64,000 nt of DNA from Rhizophagus irregularis (GCF_026210795.1 NC_089456.1:1738501-1802500); one strand, 5' to 3'; shown: positions 50,503 through 62,835, counted from the first letter of the stretch. The notes: generated from the sequence alone by a model not told the origin. Numbers and translations are program-made.

Positions 50503-51528
50503 AAACGATAAAAATATGAATATTTAAATTATTCTTATTTACTAATTACAGACGGATTCCCGAGTGGCTTAAATTATAAGGCTTTGCAGAAAATAAATAA
50601 GATTTTTGTTTTATAAAGTTATGGCTTTGCGAATTTATTTTTTATAACCGAGAAAAAAAATGAAATCCGAAACCCCGAAAAAAGTATTACCGTTTTTAAG
50701 GCTTTTTTTCTTTGAATGAGCGATTGTTAATTCGATGACTTTCTTATTTTAAGATTAATTTGATTTGATTAATTCGAATCAAAATATTTTTTTTTTTTTG
50801 GCTTAGATCAAGGAAAAAAAAACCAAAAAAAAAAGATCGAATTGCAAAGATCGACTTTTGCAAAAAAAAAAGCTTGAATTTCTGTGGCTAATTAAGAAGA
50901 ATTTTTTATTATATAATTAGGGCTTATTATTACGCAATTCATTCATTTTTTTTTTAAAAAAAATATGATTGTTTTTAAATTTCATAATATAATAAAATAT
51001 ATTTTAAATTTCGGCGTTTTAAAAATAAAACACGGGGCGCATTTAAAGGAAAGTTCGAATTTGTTATAATAAAAAAGGATAGCGTTTGATTAATTGCTTT
51101 CAAATTTGATGATAAATTTAATTTAAATAATAAATTTTCTTTTCCACTAAAACTTCACAATATATATATATTAGTAATCGGGAATGAATTAATTTGAACA
51201 CATAGCGAACTCATTTAAAAAAAAATTTCAATCTGTATAAAAAGAAATTATAAATAGCATTTATCAAATTGTTTCTCAATTCTGTTCAATTCTCAGCCCT
51301 ATAAAAAATTATATCCGTTATTTCTGTAAAAAAACTACGTAAAAATGAGCCTTTCACGGATCCATTCACGGAAATGTAAATAATTTGATAAATTCCGGGA
51401 TATAAGGCTATTAATTCCGGAAATATGAGCCTTTTACGGAAAAAAAAGACGGAATATAAAAAACGGATCGACTTTTTTTTACAGGGCAGAATTGTTTCAA
51501 AAAAAAATAATTTTTTTTAACAACAAAA
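50503..51528. other. Intergenic, promoter side of the laccase-like gene
   Basis: AT-rich with long A/T runs. Near 50551-50590 the words GACGGATTCCCGAGTGGCTTA look like a tRNA-Ser/Leu 5' half (A-box), but no acceptor stem partner or T-arm follows. Short repeats of TTACGGA/TTCCGGA type occur at 51320-51440. Confidence 0.4.
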
Positions 51529-54138
51529 ATGAGAATAACTTCGATAATAGTATTATTCTCGTTATACTCAACAATAATAAATGCAGCTCCTACCGCGGTA
51601 CCCACACTCGAAAAGCGTCAAGAAACTGAACAAGATCCAGGCTTTAATACTAATATTTTCGATTCTTTCAAACCACTAGAAGTTACTGCATCACCTATAA
51701 CAAGAGAATATACTCTAAAATTAGCTAAAGCAGAATTAGCTCCAGATGGATTCTCGAGAATCGTTTTGATTTCAAATGGTCGATATCCCGGTCCCATGAT
51801 ACGTGCTAATAAAGGAGATCAAATAGTTATTCATGTAAAAAATAACTTGAATGATTTTACTACAATTCATTGGCACGGTATATTTCAAAAAGGCACTACA
51901 TTTTACGATGGTGTTGCTGGACTGGTGAGCTCGAGTTTTAGTTATAACTCCATAAAAGAATTTTGTCAAATATAATCATGCCGTTCGTTAATAATAATAA
52001 ATGATACATGGCATAAGACACAATGTCTTATTCCAACTGGTACAACGTTCACTTATAATTTCACAGGAGGTGAACAATATGGGACTTATTGGTGGTAAGC
52101 ACATAATTTACAATATTTTTTTCTTTTAGCCGTATTATGATTTTTCTTTACGAGTTTTCTATTATAGGCACTCCAATTTCGGATCCCAATATGTGGACGG
52201 GCTTGCAGGTCCATTAATGCATGTTATAGTATATACGTCATTGCTTGTGTATGTGCAATTGTGTATACGCACGTAATTGTATAGTTAAATGTTTTAAACA
52301 TTTTAATAGCATTCATGATCCGAAAGACCCCTACTTAAATGACTACGATGAAGAGTTTGTAATGACTTTATCGGATTGGCACCATGTATATTCGGAGAAA
52401 TTAGTAAAAATAAGAATGACGCCAGGTTATAAAGGATTCAATGTAAATTAATTTATTTTTTCCTAAAAAAAAGATGCTCTCTATATTTTATTGAAATGCG
52501 AATTTATAAATGTAATAGCCTGTCCCAAACTCAGGGCTTATTAGTGGTCGTGGAAGATGCGATTGTTCTAAAGCACCTCAAGGTTCCAAATGTGTACCAG
52601 ATAACCCATTGGCTGTTTATGTTGTTGAAAAAGGAAAACGCTATCGTTTCCGTATTATCAATATAGGGTAAATTCTATTCGAATTCAATTAAAATTTTAT
52701 CTCATAGTTTACCATATTAAAAAGTGGTTTAAAAATTACTTTAAAAATAATTAGCGCGGAAGCACCTTTTACTTTCTCGATTGATCAACATCCACTAAGA
52801 ATAATTGAAGTAGAAGGTGAAAATGTCAAGCCCGTAACTTTAAACAAGATAAATATAGCCGTTGGCCAACGCTATTCTGTTATAGTTAATGCCGATAAAG
52901 AAGTTAATAATTTCTGGATTCGAGCTACAATCGTCAAACAATGCATACACGTTTCACCAGAAACCATTAATGTAAATTCATCATTAAATTATATGGTAAC
53001 TGGTACATTAAGATATAACGGAGCTCCTGATGCTTACCCAACTACACAAGAATGGGAAGAAAAAGTTCTTAATTGTAGAGATGTAGATCACAATCTATTA
53101 AAATTAAATCCACCCAGACCTCCACCAGCTAATCCAACAGATAATTTCACTTTTCGAATTACATTTGATGATTTTGATAGTGTTGGTCACGCTCTGGTAA
53201 ATGGTTTTCCTTTCAAGCCGGAATTAGAAGATCCCACCGTAAATAAAATGATGTATGATACAACTCCTAGCATGTTAAAACAGAATCAAAATGCTTTCGT
53301 TTATGACACTCAAAACGGTGTTGTTGAAATTTCTATAATCAGTAAGTTTGAATCTATTCCTTTCTTTTTTTTTTAATATTTACTAAAATGATTAATTTTT
53401 CAGACGAAAATATGGCGACACATCCTTTCCATTTTGTAACGTATATCATTACTATTATCAATCACTCATCACCAATATTATGATATCATACTAAAAAAAA
53501 ATAAAAAAAAATAATGATATCATACTAAATTTTTTCTTTTCTTTTTTTGTTACAAGCACGGACATAATTTCTTCATTATGGGTCAAGGTCCTGGTAAAAC
53601 ACCTGATCCAACACAATTTAATTTGGTAGACCCTGCTGTTCGTGATACTGTAACGGTTGCTGGTTATTCGTAAGTATCTTGAAAATGAAAAGGTATAATA
53701 CCTATAATTCACATACTTAATTCATTTTTCTATTTTTTTTAGATGGACTGTAATTAGATATTTTATTGATAATCCTGGTATATGGGCTTTCTATAGTCAT
53801 ATTGAGGTAAATTTATACATATTATATACTTTTAAAAATTTTTTTTAAAAATCTTTTACATCCACACTAAAAGGTATTTTCTTCAAATACAGTGGCTCAT
53901 TGAAATGGGAATGGTAGGACAACTTATAGAAAGGCCCAGTGAATTAAAAAATAACCCGATACCGCCAAAAGTAAAGGGTATATGTCCTCTAGATAATGAT
54001 GATGATGATGGTGATAATAACAATAATACCGCTAAGAAAAGATCATTAAAAGTATATAAAAAATATTACAAACGCTCTGATATTCCTAATATTTCCCGTC
54101 ATGTCAGATATAAATTTATGCGTGGAAGTGCATATTAG
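51529..54138 (+). CDS. Laccase-like multicopper oxidase lacking copper ligands
   Basis: Ten exons, all phases consistent: 51529-51924, 52018-52094, 52168-52218, 52310-52442, 52519-52667, 52755-53341, 53404-53435, 53557-53669, 53743-53806 and 53893-54138, 615 residues. It begins with a signal peptide (to INAAP) and a Kex2-like KR. Three cupredoxin domains are present. Copper motif 1 HWHG is intact, and motif 3 HPFHFHGH is intact across an intron. Motif 2 is YWWHSNF instead of WHSHF: one type-3 His is replaced by Asn. Motif 4 is YSHIEWL instead of HCHIEWH: the type-1 Cys is Ser, a type-3 His is Tyr and a type-1 His is Leu. Oxidase activity should therefore be absent. The exon 3 donor is GC (AAT|GCATGT) rather than GT. 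The C-terminal tail is Asp/Asn- and Lys/Arg-rich. It is either a secreted pseudoenzyme or a very young pseudogene. Confidence 0.8.
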
Positions 54139-54277
54139 AGGTGACGTGTAAAATAAAGATTTTGGATTGAATTTGAAGAAGAAAACAGAGATGATGATTA
54201 TTTTGCGGAAATTTATTATAATGTTTACGTTCGGGAATTTAATTTTTTAATTTATTTATTTTATTATATGAATGTTG

Positions 54278-55760
54278 CTAATTTGCACTCGGGGTGAAAT
54301 CACCTAAGGGTGATTTCACCCAGGTCACGATTAATTTATTAAATTTATTAAATTTGATTAGTGTAAATTTAATATTTCTCACTTCATAATTTGGCATATA
54401 AATCCCCTGTAAATTTTTTAAAATTTTTTGATTGGCTAAATTTTTCTAAATACTGTATAATAAACGTGCTTAAAATACTTTCGCACTAAAAGTTTATAAC
54501 AATTTATTAATTTTTAATAGATTACATGATTTATTGATTGAAAAAAACAAACTCATACTATCCAAAATTCTAAATTTTTTGATAGGAATGATAAAAAGAA
54601 TGAGTCACAACGATAAAGAAAAGAGAATATATGAATGAAAAAAGGAAAAAAGAATGAGGGTAAATGAAAAAAATAGGGAGTGAAAGGGAATGAAAGAAAC
54701 GAAGGGGGAGTGAAGGAGGAACGAAATGGAGCAAAGGGAGAGTGAAAGAACGAAAGGAACGAAAAAGTTAAAGTGGGAATGAAAAAAAATGAAAAGAATG
54801 AAGGGGGACAAAATGGAGCAAAGGGGGAATAAAAAAATGAAAGGAACAAAGGGTAGTGTAAAGAAATGAAAAGGATGAAATGGGAATGGAAAAAAAATGA
54901 AAATAACAAAGGATAGTGTAAATGAACGAAAAAGATGAAGTGGGAATGAAATAAAAACGAATGAGAGGTAGTGTAAATGAAATGAAAAAGAAGAAATGGG
55001 AACGAAAAAAAAGAAAGGAAAGAAAAAAAACAAAGTGGAAACGAAAAAAAAAGTGGGAACGAAAAAAAAATGAAAGGACCGAAAAGGAAATAAAAACAAC
55101 GGAAAAAATGAAGGAAGGGAAGAACAAAAAGAGCAAAAAAATGAAGAAACGAAAAGAGAGCAAAAAATGGAGAAGAGACGAAAATGAGATAAACAGGGGA
55201 CCAAGTAACAACCAAACCCATAAAATAAAAGAAGAAATAAAGTTAGTAGGGAACGGAGATTATATGTAATAAATAAACGAAAACAAAAAAATAAAAACAT
55301 ACCTTAGTAGTTGCAGAGAAGAACTGCAAGGCTTAAAAAGAACGAAATACAAAATGTAAGAAACGAAATACAAGAACGAAGTAAAAAATAAGAAGAACGG
55401 CCATGTAGTGCTGGACATACTTAATTGCAAAATCGAAAGAGCTAAAGGACCTAAAAAAACGAAATAAAGTTAGTAGGAAACAAAATGCAAGAAGCAAAAA
55501 TGAAAAAAAAGAAAGAAAACGTACCTGAGTGCCGTGCAAAGGAGTGAAAGGACCTAAAGAAAAAAAGATTATCAGAGTACGTTTAAAAAAAAATAAACAA
55601 ACATAAGCCGGAAATGATCAGCACATTAATTAGCCAATAAAATTTAATAGGGTGCACGTGTACAAATTTAATAATCACCGGGTAAATTATCTGTTATTAA
55701 AATTATCAGGTTAAATCACCCTAGGTGAAAATAATTAAAATCACCCCGAGTGTAAATTAG
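54278..55760. mobile_element. TIR element carrying a 1-kb polypurine satellite
   Basis: The left end is CTAATTTGCACTCGGGGTGA at 54278. The right end at 55760 is its inverse with one change (CTAATTTACACTCGGGGTGA). Next to the left TIR is a perfect internal hairpin GGGTGAAATCACC/GGGTGATTTCACCC. The interior 54560-55560 is almost purely A+G on the plus strand, with a degenerate ~58-bp unit (AGTGTAAA, GAAAAGGATGAA, TGGGAATGAAAA) repeated at least four times around 54850-55000. The overlapping Phe/Ser- and Lys/Glu-rich ORFs here (up to 231 codons) are artefacts of the purine bias. Confidence 0.7.
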
Positions 55761-56651
55761 TTATATTCTTTCTACAATTATATAAAAAATAAAAAATCAA
55801 TCATATGTTGTGCCAAGAAATAAGTCTATATAGTTTATTTATTATTTTTTTATGTGGAAAATATTGAGTATGGCGGTTAAAATACCATCCAACCTGTTGC
55901 TTCTCAGCGGTAATATTTCAATAACTAAAATGTGCTACGTATAATCTATAAGCTTTTGTACAATATTGTTATAATATCAATCAGCTAAAAAAATATCGGG
56001 TAATAAAGTCTAAAAATAATCTTACTGGATAAATAACGATTATTGATTTAACCATTTATGGACAAAAAAAAAAAATTTTTATTACGAAGTCCAGACATCA
56101 AATTTGTTATGACCAAGGGGCGAGGGCACTAAACGCAACTTTGAAATCCTTAATCTAAATGGTTTGTGGTAAAAAATCCAACTGCAGATTACTAACAGCG
56201 TATTAAAAGTCATGAGAAGGCGAATCAATGACCAAAAATACATAATTTAAGTATTCCACCATTTAAAGATGATTATTTCAGGGAAAAAAAACCATATGCC
56301 TGAGTGTAATGGTAAAAATTAACCATGCACCAATAGCACCATACAAAATACTCGGAACCGGATTATTTTAGGTGTAAATGGATATATCAAACTTTATAAT
56401 ATTTATAAATACATCATTAATTCATCATGCACTCTGATTAACATACTCGAGATAATGCGAGCAATAAATGTATTTTACGAATGTTCTATATTCTTTTATT
56501 CACAAGAGAAAATTTTCTGATTTATTTCGAGAATATGTGTTACAAGATGATTAATTTGACTTACAAACTTTACTTAGGATGATTTGACGCAATGATTTTC
56601 AAATAATAATATAAAAACGATTTATTCATGAAGTAATCGCACAGTACTTAA
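55761..56651. repeat. Spacer and segmental duplication copy 2
   Basis: 56080-56590 matches 33975-34440 in the same orientation (see copy 1). The remainder is AT-rich spacer without a gene. Confidence 0.75.
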
Positions 56652-57219
56652 TAGGGATAGGAATCGATCCTAATTTTGAGATCTCAAGATCGATTTAAAA
56701 TTCGATTTTCGGTTTCGTGTCACAATTTGGATGATCATGGTTTTTACGGAGAATCGAACTTTTTTTATTCTTTTAATATTTACATCATTGTCACTGGCTA
56801 GTAAATTTGACCTTGAAAATGGCCAATTTGGCCTTGAAGTAGCTAATAATCATGAATTTTCATTCAATGGGCCAAATCGACCACTTTCTAAGTCAAATTG
56901 ACCACTTTTAACCATTAGAAATAGTTTCGCTTAGGCAAAGCCCTTTATGCAGTAACGTTACACAAATTTTGACTACATAGCTAATAGTATTTACTTATAA
57001 ACGTACCACCTTGTACTCAAAAAAAAGTCGAAAACTTTTTTTCTAGATTACACGAAGTTAATTCCGGCCGAGCTTTAATGCCGGCCGGAATTAAAATTTT
57101 ATTTAGGCCAAACATCAATGGAAACGATTGACTAGAATGAAAAAATTGTTTAGGCGTCAATTCGATTTTTTCATGCGATTTTCGATTAATTCGACTCGCA
57201 GAATCGATTCCAATCCCTA
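56652..57219. mobile_element. 568-bp TIR element inserted in the duplicated segment
   Basis: The left terminus is TAGGGATAGGAATCGATCC at 56652. The right terminus, inverted from 57219, is TAGGGATTGGAATCGATTC, so 16 of 19 positions match. Homology with the 34 kb locus stops near 56610 and resumes near 57270 (ACCTTTATTAGAAAT), so the element and some flank are absent from the sister copy. The interior contains a CCGGC/GCCGG palindrome (TTCCGGCCGAGC ... GCCGGCCGGAA) near 57060-57090. No transposase. Confidence 0.7.
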
Positions 57220-57423
57220 GTACATAATATTAAATGTCTATACATTAATTACATTTATGCCATTTATGACCTTTATTAGAAATAATTTTATAAACCTTAA
57301 TTGCTTTTTATTTCTTATTGCCTTATCTTAATTATAAAACATAAATTTTTTAAAACAAATCTTAATTATAAAAAAACCTTAAATTTTTAAAAAAAATTAA
57401 AAATATAAACAATAAAAAGGTGC

Positions 57424-58040
57424 TTATTTTGAAAGATTTATCAAAGCTGGGATTTCCATTTTAGGATCTCTTTTAATTTCGGAAGATTCTTGACCATTGT
57501 TATATTGAGGGGAATAAGATATATCGTGATTAATTCCGGAAGGATTTCTTCCTTTTTGCCTTTGTTTAGAGTGCCAAAAATTCTTTACTTTATTTTCGGA
57601 GCGTAATTTGCCAAATTTATCTTTCATCTCCAGAATTAATGTTTTCCAAGGGATTTTATCAGCAGATGGATTCTGAATTTTATATTTTTTAACCCATTCG
57701 ATCAAGTATAATTTTTCAGTCTCATCAAAAGAATCGTGACAAACTAGAAAAAAAATTTTAAATCAAAATTATAATAAATTAAGAAAATTTCAAAAGGTAA
57801 AATGTACTTACGACGTGGATCGAGAATATTTGTCCAACTAAATTATAAATAAATAATAATAAATTTTAATTTTTTAAAGAGAAAAAATTTTTTAAAATTA
57901 ATTATGATAAAATTGAAATAATAATACCGTTGACAAATCATTTTTGGGCTAAATTGTTTATTCATTTTTTCACTAACTAAATTATAGCGATTGGGATGAT
58001 GTTCAAATTCTTTCATATATCTTTCAATTTTAGAATTTTT
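57424..58040 (-). other. Myb/SANT-like paralogue 3, embedded as the tail of the fusion gene
   Basis: Exons 57424-57743, 57812-57837 and the 3' part of 57928-58421 match exons 4, 3 and 2 of the free-standing Myb-like genes in sequence, length (26 nt for the middle exon) and splice position. The first exon (the MANQSRIRFNQE type) is missing. In its place the frame enters directly from GTPase-related sequence (NEKGKLQLNGEISNSNK, then IERYMKEFEHHPNRYNLVSE). The second repeat and the KRQKGRNPSG tail closely match paralogue 1. Confidence 0.75.
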
Positions 58041-61000
58041 TATAAGCCTTTTATTAGAATTAGATATCTCTCCATTTAGTTGTAGTTTTCCCTTTTCATT
58101 TCTTAAAGTACTCATACTTTTTTCATATCTATCTATAGATTCTTTTATCGCTTCTTGTGCGACAAATTGAATAATGGATTCATATTCGGAAGAGATTGAG
58201 AGAAGAGTCAAAGTTTCTGAACTATTCATACGTTCAACGGCGTTTTCCAGGAATTTTACAAATGATATTCCTCGCATAGTAGAAGAACCTATGTATTTTA
58301 AAGGAAGCTGAGAGTAAATTGATTTTACTGCGCTCTCTACTTCTATAACAAAATCTTCGTCGAGTTCATCAGTGTTGATTTTTTCCATGTTTTGCAACAT
58401 TTTTTTTTTGCATCCCGGTTGCTAAAAATTAAGTATTAAATTGTTTAAGGGCAAAGATGATTATTAAGAAATAAATCATTATTTAATTTAAATTTCAATT
58501 TCTCACCGATAAACTAAAAAAAAAGTCGAAAATAAAAAAAAAAATTAAGATAAATAATGATAGCATAAAAAAACAAACTAATAATCTTATTTACCCATAA
58601 ACTTCAAAATCACTAAAGAATTGACGAATAGCCGTAGCAGCTACAATTTGAAAAATAAAATATGTTAATATTTGATTATAATTCATTAATTCAACCAAAT
58701 TTCTTCAATTATTAGTTCACCATCGGTATTTATATGATTCATTTGTTTCAAAAAATAGTCTTTAAAATTATCCGGAGTTTCAAGATTAAAATCACGCAAT
58801 AAAATGACAAGTCTTGGTAAAAAATCACCATATTCTGGTTCTTTGATAAAATTACTTAAATCTGCCATTAAATGCAATTTTCCTATGTTTTCTTTACCAA
58901 CAACTCCATTAATATTATATATAAAAGTTGAAGAAATAACTAAACATAAAATAAATAATTTCGTAGCCCAATTTTCATCCTGTGAAGGATCATCAATCCC
59001 TTCGCTATCCAAAACAATGACGCGTTTCTGAGTAATTTTACCGTTAGGTTGTTCACTTGTTATTTTGAAAGGAGGAGACCACATGTAAATTCCGCGTGTA
59101 CATCCTCCCACTTTCGCTCCTAAGTCAAATCCATCATGACGCCCATGCAATACATTTGCGAACCAAGATTTACCACTGCGAGAAGAACCAACTGAAGTAG
59201 AAATAATATTAGTTACTATAATTTTACTAAATTAAGTTGAATTGAATTATGCTGCTTACCGACAGAAATAATAGCAAGAGGTTCGTTAATTTCTCGAATA
59301 ATATCCAACGCTTTTGGATTAAGAACAATTTGACCGAATTTCTCATTTTCAGATTTTTCACGAAAATTTAATAGTTGAACTGGAGCACCCTCACGAAATA
59401 CAATTTCTCTTCCAAACCTGTTACCTTTAGCGGGGTTTTGAATATTGCTAGCTTTCAATTGAATACACAATAAACAGATAAATTAATAATTAATTGAGAA
59501 CGTTCTCACTATGCATTATCGGGATTCATCCTCCCATTTATTGTATAGATAAAAAAATACCTTTTGAAATATCGTTTTGAACATCATCTGTAAAAGATCT
59601 ACCAAATTTATCAATTCCGTCTGCTAATCTTTCATTCAAATTTTCTTTTGTCAAAATATATCCGATTAAATCTAAAGAATATTCACATTCTCTATCATCA
59701 ATCTTTAAACTTTTATAATTTGTAGATAGAATACAAATATGTAAATCTACTTCAAAATTTGTTAGAGAATTCTTATATTCGTCAAAATTATCATCTGAAA
59801 TTATTCTTTGATTTGTAGTAATTTTATTTGATTCGTTACGAGTTATTTGAATATTAATAAACTTATCATTCCACTCGATCAATTTAATTATATTAAAAGA
59901 TTCATAATTTGATGAAGAGTAGTATGTATGAACGGAAATAGTATATCCAAGAGATAATGGAAAAGGTATTTTTATACAATAATTTGACTTATTAGGTTGT
60001 AGTGTAATAGATTCTTTAATGCAATCAACTTGAAATTCTCGGTTATTTGGACTAAGAACTGATAATTTTGAAGGATTGCCAACAATCATCCATAAAACAT
60101 AACATTTCGTTATATCAAAACTTGTTTTTTTCAATTTTTCTATTATTGCATAGAAACCGCTAAAATCAAATAATCCAAAATTAACACAAATCTGTTCTAA
60201 TTTTATATTATCTTCTGAAATTATTGATCCAAATACTTCATAATCTTCACTTTCCAATACTGATTCTGAATTTAAATTAATACGCTTGTAATGCACAACA
60301 TTATTACTATCTAAATCTTTTAAATCAGCAATACCCGTCATTATAATTCCATAATTATTTTTTAATACATTATCTATTTTTCTTTGTTGGTTCACTTCAA
60401 GAAGTTTGTAGAGTGGAATAATATTATCAAATTCAATAATTTCCAAATTATTATTATTTATTTTTTGAATCCAATCATATAAATCATTTTTTTCAACAAC
60501 TTCTCCTTCTCGTGTCAAAAGATATGGAACATTTAAATCATCAAATGTAAGATGTTCTAATTCAATTTCAGAAGTAGTGGTTGGTGAAATATTTTTAAGA
60601 GACTTTCCCAAGATAATTCTTTGAGGAAATAAATGACCATATTCGTTGAAAATATCTTGTAAAGCTTTTAATGGCTTCAAACTATTAAGAGCACTTTCTA
60701 TTAATTTTTCAAATTCTTTTGTGGGTTTAATATGATCTTTGTTAAAAAGAATTTCGTACCGTTCATGTTTAAATAAAATATGAATATAATCTTCATAATG
60801 TTTAACATTATTTTTAATGAATGGGAAAGTGCTTAAATCTTTAATCGAGAATATATTATTGGAGATTAAAATAACTTCCAAATTTGTTGATGGCATTATC
60901 ATTTTCGGGTAAGTTCTATCACTTATTAAATTGACTTCAGGAAACTTATTAAGATTAACAGCAATTTTCTTACTAATTCTTATTTTGTAATCCTCATTAA

Positions 61001-62835
61001 TTATCAATCCTTTAAAAAGATGTAAGTTATCAGCCCAATTCACTAGATTATCATACATCGTATTCCCAATCCATTTTTTTAAACTTAATTTTTCTTCAAA
61101 ATTTACGACTCCGGGTTGTTTTTCATTAAATGATTCAAGTTCATCTATTAATAATAATTTTTTGAGACTTAATTGAGAAATGGGAATAAGGCTATAAGAG
61201 ATTATATCAATCTTTTTATTTTGGTATAAATTATTCATCCATTCAATCAATTTTTCATGAGTATTTAATTCTTCTCCATCCAATGTTACTATTTTTGGTA
61301 AAAGATTCAAGCCGAATAACTTATTAAATTGAATTTCTGCAGAGTATTTAGATGAATTATATGCACAGAACAAATAAAACTTTAAAACATCAATCTGTGT
61401 TTGACTAGCTGAGCTAAATCCTTTAATAAATAATTTACCACCGACCAAAATTTTTTTTGCGAAGAAATGACCAAATGATTCGTCGTTATTATCAAAAGTT
61501 TCCAATAAATCACCATTATAAGTAATTTCAGCAATCGGGAAATTAATACATGCATCAGCTGATCGTAAATCGTTCACGTTAATATTAACATATACAATAG
61601 GTTGCTCTTCATATAAACTCATATTTAATTCTCCATCTTCAAAAATTTCCTTCATACTTGGTGTTGCATTATCTTCTGTTGAAATTAGTCCATAATTCAA
61701 CTTAAATTTTTTAATTATTTGTTGTTTTGTTAATAAATCGTTAAATATTTTAAATCTTAAATTCAATTGAGATAAAATTTCATGAACTTCATTAATTTCA
61801 GGTCTTATATCTGGACTATTGTGCCAACATTGTTGATAAAGCTTTTGGTATTCCAAAGGTGTACTTTCAATAGGGTCTTCTCTTTTTCCATTTATAATCA
61901 ACGTTCGAGTTAAGCTGAATTCTCCCTGTCCATAATTAAGGAAGGGGGGGCGCCCACTTGACAATTCCCATAAAAGAACACCTAAGCTATAAACATCAGA
62001 TCTCATATCTAACTTATAACTTGAATCATGAAGATGACGTGGTTCAACATAAACAATATTTTCAATATTCTCAGATACTAATGACGTAGCTTCTACAGAT
62101 AATCCAAAATCCGTAATCATTAATCTACCATTTTTAATTAATATAGTATCTGCGTGCTTAACAATAGTACAAAATAAATATTAAATTAATAATCATTAAC
62201 TAAAAAGGCAAAACGGAAATTTTTTATTTACCAGATTTCCATGAATTATCTGCTCAGAATGTAAAAACATTAATCCACAAGTAATATCCTGCGCCATTTG
62301 AATGTTATCATTCCATTTCAGCATATTAAACTTGCTTTTTAAATAATCTCTTAAATTTCCTTCGTTAGCATATTCCAATACTAAAAAATAATTTTCATTT
62401 GTATCTATGGTTTTAAAAATGTGTTATTAATAAATTGTAAATAACAGTAAACGTAATAATTTATTAAATTTATGATTACAGACCTCTCGTTAACCCAAGA
62501 AAACGAATAATGTTTGGATGATTAATTTTATGAAAAACCTTTAACTTTTGTAATAAAATATAAGTCTTAGTATATTATTTCTTCTAAACAAATATTAAAA
62601 AGTAAATTACCTTAGTAATAAATTCCTTAAAATCATTTTCATTGATTTTTGGATTATTCAAATTTTTTATTACAACGGTAATTCTTTGATTTTCTAAATC
62701 CGCTTTTTTAAAAGTCCCATTAGCGGTTTCCTTATCAATTTCTTCTAGATTCCTAAATGCGTTATAAGCAAAATAATCGATATTATCATTTATCCTTTCG
62801 TCGATCTCACAAATCCACTCTTTTAAAAATTTCAT
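57424..62835 (-). CDS. Pseudokinase - MACPF/DUF7431-like - GBP-type GTPase - Myb-like fusion
   Basis: Ten exons: 62611-62835, 62484-62544, 62232-62404, 59561-62156, 59260-59451, 58721-59191, 58595-58640, 57928-58421, 57812-57837 and 57424-57743, about 1530 residues. The first four exons mirror the kinase-Argonaute gene. The kinase again has HGNL (150-153) for HRDL, with DFG kept. The central domain has the EYGHLFPQRIILG motif near 658. After the phase-1 intron at 59452-59560 comes a GBP/atlastin-type G domain: P-loop GSSRSGKS (1084-1091), switch I Thr in GGCTRGIYMW (~1114), DSEG (~1144) and RD in LLRDF (~1215). GTP binding looks intact. A helical GBP-like block (SIYSQLPLKYIGSSTMRG) then runs in frame into the two Myb-like repeats of paralogue 3. 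Exon 8 needs a one-base shift in an A10 run (58400-58409) to keep frame: either an error or a real lesion. Confidence 0.7.

Noticed and set aside
50551-50595. tRNA-Ser/Leu-like A-box (CCCGAGTGGCTTA)
   Set aside because: No matching acceptor stem, anticodon arm or T-arm follows; at most a SINE-like relic.
54553-55300. Long Phe/Ser-rich minus ORFs (147-231 codons) and a Lys/Glu-rich plus ORF
   Set aside because: They are by-products of the purine-only strand in the TIR element; the same low-complexity sense appears in several frames.
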